Below are positions 54,601-63,341 of a stretch of DNA of 64,000 nucleotides, in pieces (positions within the stretch are counted from its first letter, which is position 1; every line of letters begins with the position of its first letter). The stretch comes from Lineus longissimus (lineage: Eukaryota; Nemertea; Pilidiophora; Heteronemertea; Lineidae), in contig NC_088318.1 in NCBI RefSeq assembly GCF_910592395.1, positions 10,850,349-10,914,348 of the forward strand, written 5' to 3'. A program made the position numbers and the translations under genes. The notes under the pieces are model-generated. The model made no database searches. It was not told the origin of the DNA and was given only the letters and a program-made list of their open reading frames with translations.

Positions 54601-57600
54601 CTTTTTCTGTCTCTTACTCGAGGACGAATGTTGTGAATACGGCATATCATTTGTTTTCATCTTGCGTGCAGGTGATGGAAACAGACATGACATATCCCCC
54701 CAGGCTAATGAAATTTGATATCATCATTCTCTCGTCAGACACTTTCAAGAATTGGTTGAGGAAATATTGATTGATACTTAAAAATACCATTCACTTCTGT
54801 AAAAAAATGAGTAAAAGTGGTGAATATGGGTTCAGTTCAGGCTAAATATTAGGTGAGGGCGGTGACGCGAACCGTGAATGCACTTTCAGTGGCCTTACAG
54901 TGACTTTAGACGAGAAATAGATCACTGGAATGGTGTTAAATGTACAAAGGTTGCTCCAGAAATAATGAACAGTTGAATTGCTACTTAGAGAAACCATCAG
55001 AAAATGTATGATTCATGTGACATTGTAAATTATGTTCACAGAATAGTTCACTTGGTACACACATGACTGAGGGCATTTGTAGATTTAAGGTCCTATTTGA
55101 ATACGCCTGTACGCAGGTGTGGGATGATTAAAAATAAAATTTGAACACTTTTAATCGCAAATCTATACTTGCAAACACTAAGAGTGAAAAAGATGAGAAT
55201 TTCAGATTGGAAGTTATAACGGTTTATTGATTTTCTCTGTACAACCTTACATTTGTACAAAAATGGGTTTCATTTATTATGCAGCACGGTGACATCAACT
55301 ATGCCATTGACTACATACACCAGTATTGACTGAAGTTTTTTAGTGTACCAATGTATGCAGGTGGTGGTCTGGGCTCTGGCATTGTACCAGACCCTCGGGA
55401 GGGAGTCCGGAAAAATGGGAAAATTGTGCGTACTTACTAGTAACTGAACCGGCCCCATATCTAGCATCCTGAGGAAATCGGGGGTAATGTTCGCTTCCCC
55501 GGCCCTGCACACAAACCCCTGAGACATTCGCCGTCATTTGGTGAAGAAGCCAGCGCAGAAGTAAGTGCGCCCAATCAGAGCGTCGCTTACATTTGAGTTG
55601 AGGAATTTCAAGAAAGTAGCAGCAACGTTATCCAAACTCGCATTTTCATTGGTCGTTTGATCATGCTGACAAATACAGAGCACTGTCTCCTCCGAGGTAC
55701 GCACTGCAACCTCATTCTAAGATTTCTGAGTGCAGTTTCCATTCATACATATCATTAGAAGTACGGTACTAGAACCGAGGTTGAGTTTAATCTCGGTGCT
55801 GACTTAAAGGTGATGTACGCCTTCACCAAATGAGGGCGAATGTCTGAGGGGTTTGTGTGCAGAGCCAGAGAAGCAAACATTGACGTCTTGAATCCCAAAA
55901 CTTGAAAATCCCGGGGTCCCAGGGTGGTCACGTGGTTGCGACATTGGGTCTGACTTTCATGATGTGTAACGCCCGCCTACAACCACCAAAGTCCGGTATC
56001 GCGGCGCCATCAACCCAGGCATGCTCTAACTGACACTACTGTACATCAAACACACTAAAACAAGCAATAAACTAGCGTCCCAGCTGAAGGGAATAAAAAT
56101 ATCACTGAGACCGACCTGTCGGTCGTTGGGAAAAAAACATTATTTCAAAATGACCAACTGGTCGGTCACCGGGATTCAAGAGGTTAAACCTTGATTTCCT
56201 CTGGATGCATAACTAGATGTAGACCTAGTGCTCATTGAGCAGATAAGTCATGTTGATAGGTTTTCTCTATTCTTATAGTTACTTTGGGATCAATTTCTGT
56301 GTTGTGTTATTGGCTATTTTTGTCATATATGTATTTTGTTCTTTGTTTCAGCTGTTCTTTGTCGAGAATATACCTGCTCTGATGGCCGATGTGTCGATGA
56401 TTACAGGGAATGTGGTGAGTTTACCTTGATATTTTGAAAAAATGACTTAACAGCCACTATGCGAAATCGCCCAGCAATCCTTTGTAATAATATTGCTATC
56501 GTTAATATTATCGTTATTACTGTTGCTATAGTTATCACTAATATTATTATGATTAAAACCATATTTAAAGTCCTACGTCGTTCGTTAAAAATTTTGAATT
56601 TGTAATTGAATTGAAAAATGTCCTATTGCGAAAATACATCCCAGATATAAATTTCAACATTGCCGTTGTGTAGACTGATATACAAATACTATGAATACCA
56701 AGTTTATTTGTATTCACAATAACTGCACTGCGGCATTGTGTATTAGTGGATTTCTATTTAACTGGACCACAAGTAATTACCAACGGCGTACCCCTTTAAA
56801 GCATTACATGATTTATCGGCATGTGACCTGAAGATAGTCACCAACTAACCAATATCGTCACTCTGTTTCAGAGAAATGTTTCAACAAAGAGACTTGTGAC
56901 AATGGGAACTGTTACTCACCCTGGGAGAGATGTGACGGATACAACTCGTGTGCTGATTGGTCCGATGAAAGGGATTGCCCACTGAGACCAGGTATGTGTC
57001 ACATGGAGCCGCTGTGGTGTAGCGGTCAAGAGGTCCCGGGTTCGATCCCCACTGTCGGCGTGAGACTGTAGGCCGGTCTCTTCTCCAGCTCACATAATAA
57101 ACTACCTGAGGGGAACTCGAAACTTCTAAGAGTCATCAATGGCAGCTTATTCCTGCCTTAGGTTTTAACCGGGCCGTTCAAAACTCTCCATTTTTATAAG
57201 CGTTTCGTGATAGGTTTCCTTTAAGTTTTAGACTTCACCCAGTTCACCTCTCGTAGGATAGTAGAACTACTGTATCAAGGAATCCTTAGGAATGACAAAT
57301 GCTACCTCATTACACATTTACAAAGGCCACTTTGGATCGAAATGGCACATTCTGTAAAAAAATGAGTAAATGGCGCAGGACAGAGAAGATGTCCTTCCAA
57401 CAAAGGTGTCTGCTAAGGAAGATTTAACTGTCCCTCCAAAATTCCTGGCCTGGGTTTAACTTCTGGGTATGTTTGCCGTATATGGTAATGTTGCTAGTCA
57501 CAGCTGTTGAAATTGCTTGTTTGGGCAGCAGTGCCGACTCACACAATCCTCTTTTCTTCAGGTGCTATCTCGGCAGTGTGCGCTGCTTCGCTGGCTATAC

Positions 57601-60600
57601 TGCTAATCCTGCTTGTGTTCTACTGGTGTTACCACAAGGGCAAGAAGCACATTAAATACGATGTGGCCGGGGCACATTTCCAGGAGGAGAAAGTCATGTG
57701 CCCCTTTGATGACGATGACGTTAAAATACTCAGTGCCGCGGGTTCAGCGACGAGTGTCAATTCGCCACCAGATCATGGACACTTTGTGTTCACAACGAAT
57801 ATAACTGGCGATCGACCAGATTCGTTGGTGCCACTTTTGACAAAAGTCCGACAATTCAGTTCGCCGAACGGTGCAAGGACTATAGATCTAGGAGATGGAC
57901 AGTCGCCCATCATGATGGCACCTGCTAAGTCGCCAGTCGTGATGTCACCAACTTATGGAAAGCGTGTCGGTGCTAGCGCCAGTAGTGCCGATGATTCGCC
58001 CATCATGTTGGGCCCTTCGACTTCCGTGAAATCCCACCAAGCGGCATCCTCTAGTCATGGAATGCGAATACGTGTTCTTGAAGATAACCCCGCCATGATG
58101 TTCGCAGCATCTTCAAGCGGAATGTCTAATTACGGAATGCGAATTCGTCTGCTGGATGAAAATACATCCCGAGTTGTACCATCAACTTCTTCTACAAAAT
58201 CACCCATGACAATGGCATCAGCTCACGGAATACAAATGCGCCTTCTTGATGATGATCCTCATGTGAGGTCGCTGCCACGTGCGAGATCTCCTGTGCCACC
58301 TTCAAGGTCGCCTGTTCCTCCTTCAAGGTCACCTGTTCCTCCTTCAAGGTCGCCTGTTCCTCCTAGGTCGCCTGTACCCCCTTCAAGGTCACCTGTACCC
58401 CCCGACAGATCACCTGTTCCATCTGCGAGGTCACCAAATCATGGGATGCAAATACGTCTTCTTGATAAAAACCACCCAGGAAGGCCATTACCATCTTCTG
58501 CACAAGCGTCCTCGGATGAAGATTACGAGGTGGAGAGTCGTTTCATTGATAAGGACGAGTCTATGAGGTCGCTCCCTGGTGCAATGTCGCCTATTGACGT
58601 AGCATCAAATCACGAGTTACAAATCGGTCTTCTTGATGAAAACCACCCGGGGCGGCGGACACCATCATCTGTGAGGTCGCCCCAGGACGTTGCATCAAAT
58701 TATGACGCGCAGATACGTCTTCTTGATGAAAACCACCCAGGGCGGTGGACACCATCATCTGTGAGGTCGCCCCAGGACGTTGCATCAAATTATGACGCGC
58801 AGATACGTCTTCTTGATGAAAACCACCAAGGGCGGTGGACACCATCATCTGTGAGGTCGCCCCAGGACGTTGCATCAAATTATGACGCGCAGATACGTCT
58901 TCTTGATGAAAACCACCAAGGGCGGCGGACACCATCATCTGTGAGGTCGCCCCAGGACGTTGCATCAAATCATGACATGCAGATACGTCTTCTTGATGAA
59001 AACCACCCAGGGCGGCGGACACCATCATCTGTGAGGTCGCCCCAGGACGTTGCATCAAATCATGACATGCAGATACGTCTTCTTGATGAAAACCACCCAG
59101 GGCGGCGGACACCATCATCTGTGAGGTCGCCCCAGAACGACGCATCAGATCATGATGAAAACCTGCCTCAGTGGCAGGTACAGTCTACTGCAAAATCACC
59201 AGTTAGTACTTCTTCGGGTTTTGTTTTACCTGCACGGTCGAAATCGCCACCAATAACGGTTGGAATGGCTCATGATATGCGTATGGGCAATTACGATGAT
59301 GCTCAAATCTTGATACCGCCGGTACATATGAAACCGCAAGTCTTCTCATCACAGATTTATGGGACCACTCATGGGATACGTATGGGGACTTATGGTGATG
59401 GTCCATTCTCGGGCCAGACAAAACCACTAGTCTCCCCCTCACAGATATATGGGACAATTTACGGGATGCGTACAGGGAGTTATGGTGACCCACCAATTCT
59501 AATTCCACCAATACAAACCAAACCGCCAGTCTCTTCATCACAGATTTATGGAACCCGCGTTTGTGACCAGTTCTCTCCCATACCTGAATCGCCGTCGCCT
59601 GTAAATACTCCTGTGACATTAGCACCGCCTTCAGACTCATCGTCAAGTGAAGAGGATTCGGATTCGGATGCCGCCGAAGAAGGCCGATCGGCGAATAATT
59701 CTGGAAATGCTGCAATGTCAATAGCACCAACTTCTATAGAACTGACACAAGCAAATACTTCTGGAAATACGTTGACGTCAGTTGCACCAACTTCTATCTT
59801 GAACATGAGAGGAAGGAGTCCCATCATGGTGGCGCCAATAAAAAGCATGCCTGACCCGGAAAGGGAGTCTCCTAAAGGGGTTTCCTCAACATTGGCCAAG
59901 TCATCAGCATCAGTTGTACCGACTTCGACTATATTGATGACAAAGGGGAAATCTTCGATAGTAGTTGCACCAACGAATGGGATACGCGTAGGTGACGGTA
60001 AGGGTGACTCTCCAATCTTGTTGTCACAGATAGGTGAGAAGAGTCCTATATCTGCTACGCCGATGCCCATGAAATCCACCATGGCGGTTGCGCCATCTTA
60101 TGGCCAGCGTATGAATGAGTCCAACCCTCCGAAAACAGAGACATCTGTGGGAACACAACCAACGAAATTGGTATCTCCAACATCCTCAAAAACATCCATT
60201 TCGACAACGCCAACACCGATTTTGATTACGAGGACAAAATCGGCCCCCGAAGCACCGTCGACTAAATTGGTATCACCGACTAGTGGGAAGATGCAAGATG
60301 GAGTTTGGATAAAACATTTAGAGTAAGTATGATTATACATTTCGAGTGAGTACCATTAAACATCAAGAGCAACTTCTTGCAGGAAAAGTGTTTGGATCTT
60401 CTAAGACCAGGTGGTACTTTCTCAGTGTTGCATTAGGCATCAGGTTCTGTGGAGGTGCCTCGGCTGATTAAATGTGCTCTTTTTAAATTTGCTCTTTTCA
60501 TCGGTGACCTTTGTCCGTGACAAGCTAAATAAAGGAGGACCACTTGAGGATAAACTATGACAGTTTATGACATTTGTACACTCTGACAGAACTCTCCATC

Positions 60601-61264
60601 TGAGCATGCAGAAGAACAATAAAATGATAGTGCCTTACAAGTACATTGTGTATTATATTGATATAATTCTGACCTGCTACCACTTGAGTGTGAAAACTGC
60701 AGTAGACAGTATAGACCTCGAATTGTTCATTTCTGTTTACATCACTGCAAGATTAACCCTTTCACTGCGGCAGCCATTTTTCGACTGCCGCCACCATGTG
60801 CTGATGGCCGATACCAGTGATGAACAGTGGAGCTTACTTTTATCAGAACGATAGAAACTATTCAAAAGTGTCGTCATCTGTACAATCAGGCTGAAACTAA
60901 TTATCTCTGAGTGTGTTTGGCGTGTTGAGAGAGAGGGTACAACTATGTACTGGTAAATTTGTGTTTTAGATGGCATGACGTGCTATGCACATCATCCGCA
61001 CAATATGGGACCATGTACATGACGTGCTACACACGTCACCCGTAGCAAAAGGGTTAAGTTCAAGATCAAGACATCAAGATGGTGAAGTTACTGTTGATCC
61101 CTGTAGACCTTAAGTCAAAAGAACAACAACTTCTCATGATTACACATTTCAATCAAGTTTTTCGTTAACTTTTTGTTTCTGATTGCAGCCAGCCCAGGAA
61201 GAAGTCGTACCCAACCATTCCGAGAGAGAGAGAATATATCGAAGAGAGGACTAGTCAAGTTTGA
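42611..61264 (+). CDS. Transmembrane protein with LDLa modules and long repeat-rich cytoplasmic tail
   Basis: Seven exons join in phase: 42611-42691, 44593-44673, 54078-54185, 56352-56414, 56872-56991, 57562-60322, 61189-61264, about 1095 residues. Exons 1-4 each encode a four-Cys module resembling the first half of an LDL-receptor class A repeat. Exon 5 encodes a full six-Cys LDLa with DGYNSCADWSDERDC, so calcium binding is expected. Exon 6 opens with a transmembrane helix (AISAVCAASLAILLILLVFY) and stop-transfer basic residues (HKGKKHIKY). About 900 cytoplasmic residues follow: degenerate repeats around RIRLLDEN, a Pro-rich RSPVPP tract, six near-identical 30-residue units, three later YG-M-R-G repeats, and an acidic patch (SSSSEEDSDSDAAEE). 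The C-terminus ERTSQV is a class I PDZ ligand. The upstream exon with start codon and signal peptide was not found. I recognise no named family. A role as a receptor or scaffold is inference. Confidence 0.82.
42841..43071 (+). mobile_element. tRNA-derived SINE
   Basis: It has A-box-like GCGGCAGTGGTAGCAGAGTAG and B-box-like GTGGGTTTGACTCC near 42890, then an unrelated body ending CAAAGTGCTTTGAACAGG and AAAGCACTATATATG, a tail type seen in several SINE families. It lies in the first recognised intron of the LDLa gene. Confidence 0.65.
43897..44222. mobile_element. TA-flanked MITE with CGAGTTTCCGCA termini, copy 2
   Basis: The 326-bp element lies between TA at 43895 and 44223. Its ends are CCGAGTTTCGGCAAATCTCA and the complement of TGAGATTTGCGGAAACTCGC. 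The terminus is shared with 17155-17615, while the interiors differ. Confidence 0.72.
44593..44673 (+). CDS. LDLa gene exon 2: four-Cys module
   Basis: Acceptor CTTTTCAG, donor GTAAGC. It encodes KKCQGPNGYECPEGNCVFSD and RSCS, is phase 1-1, and is 81 nt like exon 1. Confidence 0.78.
44955..45126 (+). mobile_element. Pogo/Tigger-like MITE
   Basis: TA-flanked, 172 bp, with ends CAGTAGAACCTCTCTATTAA and CTAACCGATGTTCCACTG. Confidence 0.8.
46362..46578 (+). mobile_element. TTAA-flanked MITE, ACGCCGTTCGTTAA family, copy 4
   Basis: TTAA lies at 46358-46361 and 46579-46582. The ends are AGGCCTACGCCGTTGGTTAA and TTACGAACGGTGTACCCC. Confidence 0.85.
47440..47496. repeat. Poly(C)-rich tract
   Basis: Two runs of 13-14 C, the first closing GGGGGATATACCCC, are separated by a TAATGGGGGGATATGT segment. 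The tract is prone to alternative structure. Confidence 0.8.
47951..48177. repeat. Long near-perfect hairpin, ~105-bp arms
   Basis: Sequence from AGGGTTGACCATAGGTACCA to GGAGGCTGTTCT folds on its complement ending GTCAACCCT, with a loop of about 10 bp around AAACAAAG. Arms pair about 85% by eye. It may be a fold-back MITE; a transcript would form a long dsRNA stem. Confidence 0.82.
48514..48738. repeat. 57-bp tandem repeat, four copies
   Basis: Units beginning AGATCTGACGTGTTCAAATC start at 48514, 48571, 48628 and 48685, and each includes ACTGGGGCCAGTTACCTGA. They are almost identical, hence recent. A minus-strand ORF through them is a product of the 57-bp period. Confidence 0.92.
49499..49817. 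mobile_element. Possible piggyBac-like MITE (CCCTNTCAGGAC ends)
   Basis: After TTAA the sequence CCCTGTCAGGACT matches the complement of GTCCTGAAAGGGTTA at the right. The right target reads TTAT. A 75-codon ORF inside has no domain. Confidence 0.55.
50772..50897. repeat. Short fold-back element
   Basis: GAATGGGGTAATTGTAGCCC at left pairs with GGGCTACAATTACCCCATTC at right. The right side carries two GGGGCTACAATT words. The structure is about 125 bp. Confidence 0.7.
50961..51483 (-). pseudogene. 5'-truncated LINE with RNase H domain, 10-bp target duplication
   Basis: The minus-strand frame encodes the RNase H end motif (QWIPAHCNIKGNEKADHLAK) and then a C-terminal segment (CPCVTEPMTVAHILTRCARL) ending SDLTV. 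One in-frame TAG at 51190-51192 breaks it. The 3' end carries a GAA-type repeat tail, and ATGATCAAGT flanks the insert at 50951-50960 and 51484-51493. This is typical of target-primed insertion of a non-LTR retrotransposon from an RNase H-bearing clade such as Jockey or I. Confidence 0.85.
51590..51690 (+). repeat. tRNA-like sequence, possible SINE head
   Basis: It has AGTGGTCAAGGTGTCTGCCT and a B-box-like GGTTTGAGTCCC, but no full cloverleaf. The body of any SINE is unclear. Confidence 0.45.
51688..51830. repeat. Fold-back element with GCCACTGCTGGCC arms
   Basis: CAGGTGGAGGAAAAGCCACT at left is complementary to AGTGGCTTCCTCCGCCTG at right. An inner repeat pairs ACAACAAACAA with TTGTTTGTTGT. 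Confidence 0.7.
52682..53035. repeat. ~129-bp tandem repeat, three diverging copies
   Basis: GTTTGGGTCTCCCACTCGCA lies at 52682 and 52811, 129 bp apart and nearly identical. A third, more diverged copy follows from about 52931 (TCCACTCGTTACTGCTTAAA). Confidence 0.85.
54078..54185 (+). CDS. LDLa gene exon 3: four-Cys module
   Basis: Acceptor CTCCGCAG, donor GTAAGT. It encodes RPCGYVNSMGDRYEETCPDY and RGKCVIKSMEQTFHC. Phase 1-1. Confidence 0.8.
54192..54370 (+). mobile_element. Partial pogo/Tigger-like MITE
   Basis: It starts AGAACCTCTCTTATACGGAC right after exon 3 of the LDLa gene and continues through the family interior to GGACCAAAACTG. The right end is lost. Confidence 0.6.
54371..55484. 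other. LDLa gene intron, nothing recognised
   Basis: No repeat with clear ends and no further Cys-rich exon is visible here. Confidence 0.5.
55485..55887. repeat. Inverted repeat pair, ~60-bp arms
   Basis: The arm at 55487-55548, with CCTGCACACAAACCCCTGAG and CATTTGGTGAAG, recurs inverted at about 55826-55885 (CTTCACCAAATGAGG, GGGTTTGTGTGCAGAG). The spacer is about 280 bp. Confidence 0.7.
56352..56414 (+). CDS. LDLa gene exon 4: four-Cys module
   Basis: Acceptor TTGTTTCAG, donor GTGAGT. It encodes VLCREYTCSDGRCVDDYREC, the shortest module. Phase 1-1. Confidence 0.82.
56569..56795 (+). mobile_element. TTAA-flanked MITE, ACGCCGTTCGTTAA family, copy 5
   Basis: TTAA lies at 56565-56568 and 56796-56799. 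The left end is AGTCCTACGTCGTTCGTTAA and the right end AACGGCGTACCCCT. It lies in the intron between LDLa exons 4 and 5. Confidence 0.85.
56872..56991 (+). CDS. LDLa gene exon 5: complete LDLa repeat
   Basis: Acceptor TCTGTTTCAG, donor GTATGT. Six Cys and the calcium-cage residues D..SDE are present (RCDGYNSCADWSDERDC). Confidence 0.92.
57003..57115 (+). mobile_element. tRNA-derived SINE head
   Basis: A-box-like GTGGTGTAGCGGTCAAG is followed closely by B-box-like GGTTCGATCCC. The anticodon arm is missing, so it is not a tRNA gene. It lies just after exon 5 of the LDLa gene. Confidence 0.6.
57257..57432 (+). mobile_element. Degraded pogo/Tigger-like MITE
   Basis: GTAGAACTACTGTATCAAGG and GTGTCTGCTAAGGAAGATTT mark eroded ends of the family, with an equally eroded interior. 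Confidence 0.5.
57562..60322 (+). CDS. LDLa gene exon 6: transmembrane helix and cytoplasmic repeats
   Basis: Acceptor TTTCTTCAG, donor GTAAGT. This 2761-nt exon encodes the membrane helix and nearly all of the cytoplasmic tail. The open frame continues upstream of the acceptor to 57507 by chance. Antisense ORFs across the repeats are shadows. Confidence 0.9.
58280..58432 (+). repeat. Coding Pro-rich repeat (RSPVPPS)
   Basis: Seven RSPVP units in the cytoplasmic tail, mostly spaced 21 bp, are each encoded by variants of AGGTCGCCTGTTCCTCCTTC. They form candidate SH3-ligand and proline-directed phosphorylation sites. Confidence 0.88.
58581..59145 (+). repeat. Coding 90-bp tandem repeat (30-residue units)
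   Basis: Six full units and a partial seventh encode SPQDVASNYDAQIRLLDENH followed by PGRWTPSSVR. The middle units are nearly identical at DNA level, including synonymous sites. They form part of the LDLa protein's cytoplasmic tail. Confidence 0.95.
60757..61053. mobile_element. TTAA-flanked MITE (CCCTTTCACTGCGG ends)
   Basis: TTAA lies at 60753-60756 and 61054-61057. The left end CCCTTTCACTGCGG matches the complement of CCGTAGCAAAAGGG at the right. The interior repeats GACGTGCTAC-type words. It lies in the last intron of the LDLa gene. Confidence 0.75.
61189..61264 (+). CDS. LDLa gene exon 7: PDZ-ligand C-terminus
   Basis: Acceptor GATTGCAG. It encodes QPRKKSYPTIPREREYIEER followed by TSQV and stop TGA at 61262-61264. 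The phase matches the GA left by exon 6. Confidence 0.82.
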
Positions 61265-62700
61265 GGATTCGGTGGCAAGGTGGTTAAAATTGTTCTGAGA
61301 GATGACGTCAAGACGAGGACATGCGAGTTCGAGGAGAAGGATGCAAGAATGTTATCATTTGTTGATTTATTGTTGTGAGCAAGTTGTTGAGAATGATGGA
61401 TCTTGTGCCAAGGACTTTGGTGCTGAAGGACTGTAGGTAAAGTCGAATGATTGTAGTTAGTGTTCAGTTCAAAGGAGCACTGGGACTTAAGAGTTCAGTA
61501 AAGCAGACAGAACAAGTGTGTCGAGAACGGCTGGAGGATCTCTGCAGGTTCTTTAGAGCTTGTGCAGTGAGGTCAGTTTTGACTGGCAGTCCGCCCTGCC
61601 CTGCTGGCATGATGCTTCAACTTGTGGTACACCACACCTTTTTGCATTTTGAATGAATTATTGGTCCTAGAATTGACCACACGTCTATTACTGTAAGCCG
61701 GGAAATTTTTGTGAGCAGTTTATTCTCGTGAATGCATCATCAAATGTGAAGTTTAAAAGCGTGAAGATTTTAGCCCTAATCCATTAACCATCGAATTTCG
61801 GCAGGAAATGCGATATTTTGTCTATCTTCAAGTAAAAATGAGCAAATTCGCCAACTTTTTGCGTTGCAAAGATTTCACGGTTAACAGAAGAAAAATTGTT
61901 TATTTGTGGTGTTCGTCCTGTTGTGAGAGCCAGAAGTCGACTGCGTTGTGGAAATTTTTTGTTGTCCAAAATTTGCTCTATATTTCTTGCTGTATTTTGC
62001 TCTAATGTGACTTTTTATCAGGTATACATATGACATTGTAAATATATTCTTCTGTAATCTTTTCTGCAGTCACCTGATGACTACCAATTTGACCCCCTAG
62101 TTCCTGCCTACAGTGTCCTTTTAAACTTTCAATAACATAGACTTTACGAGCCAGATGGGGGCAATGTGAGACCACAGTTGGCTTCCACCCAGAACTGAGA
62201 GTACACTCGCTGACTTGTTCATTAAAGGTCTACACCATTTTCCCGGTAAATAGAAATTGTCATCATGCAGTTATTATGCACACAATTTCACTGTAACTTG
62301 GTAGTTCTAATGTTTCTGTAGGTCTGTCTCATTATAGAACGTTAGGGACAGACGGGAACCTAAGAAGTACCTAATTCAACGTACCATGCTTGTTAACTTT
62401 GATGCTATTGGTTACACGAGCATTACCACCAGGGCTGCGCTGCTGTGATGAATACATATGTAAGGTCCTTCTTCTGATTGGTGGTCACCAAAGCACATTA
62501 GGAACGCCCACCTATACATACAATAGCTTTTTGACAACGTGCGTTGGTTAACTGTCAATGAAGGGAAATCGATGTTACCGATGTTACCGAATAGGCCTTG
62601 TTATAGACAAGCGGTCAATTATTGATAAAAGCCTGGTTGGCTCGTATTAACCAAATTGAGTGTCTTTTTTTATCTAAGTAGTTACTATGCAAAAGAAAGC
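61265..62700. other. 3' flank of the LDLa gene
   Basis: Presumed 3' untranslated region and intergenic DNA. A GATGTTACC word is tandemly doubled near 62570. No gene is supported, and no poly(A) signal could be placed with confidence. Confidence 0.45.
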
Positions 62701-62739
62701 GGTTCATTGTTGGACTGTGGCTGAGTAACAGTAACAAGT

Positions 62740-63341
62740 TATGACTATGATAAGGTGGGGATCCTCGGTCTTTGGGATCTCGATTGCGTGTACCGTTCCA
62801 TCTATCGCCCCAACAGCATCTGGAATAGTATACCAGTTGCCCCGCAGTTGTTCCCACTCTTCATCGGTCGGCCATGTTATACCGTCTTGAAAATAAGTCC
62901 ACAAAACATCTGTCATAAAATAAAGTTCCCTGCAAACAGATTGCTTGCTGATATCAAACATTGCACTCATCGCAACAATGTCCGGATATTTCTTGATCCA
63001 ATAGAAAAAAAGTAGTAAACGGTTCTCCACCGACAGCAATAATGATCTCGGTACCGTCCTGGCCTGTTTTCCAGAAGGGGAGTAATGTCCTCTACGAGGT
63101 GCTTGAAAGAGGCCACTGTCTCACCTGATAGATACCAAAAGTCCATCTGGTGGTTTCTAATCCTGGTAAAGACGTCGTTACCAACGTATGGACCATTTGG
63201 TTGATTGGTGAGAACTTCATCAAGTCTTGGAGGCAACGGAGGCGGACGCACTTCTAAATTATGAAATGCTGGTGTAAGCAAAACTGGTGGCGGTGGTATG
63301 GGCGGCGGAGCAGCGAACAAAAACATCCTAATTCTCTCCAT
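62740..63341 (-). pseudogene. PIF/Harbinger transposase fragment, frameshifted and 3' truncated
   Basis: On the minus strand the ATG at 63341 opens a frame with a Pro-rich N-region and HLVEDITPLLENRPGRYR. Near 63045 homology moves to another frame (SVENRLLLFFYWIKKYPDIV, FDISKQSVCREL, then VGAIDGTVHAIEIP). AIDGT carries the first catalytic Asp of the Harbinger DDE domain. Family similarity stops at about PKTEDP, so the rest of the catalytic domain is missing. One frameshift plus the truncation indicate a dead copy. A HARBI1-like host gene is less likely for the same reasons. Confidence 0.75.

Noticed and set aside
57003-57062. Second tRNA gene
   Set aside because: A and B boxes are present but the anticodon arm is missing and no cloverleaf can be drawn; it is a SINE head.
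58591-59730. Minus-strand ORFs of 175-184 codons antisense to the LDLa protein tail
   Set aside because: They are shadows of the 90-bp repeats and biased codons of the sense exon; no domain or splice evidence.
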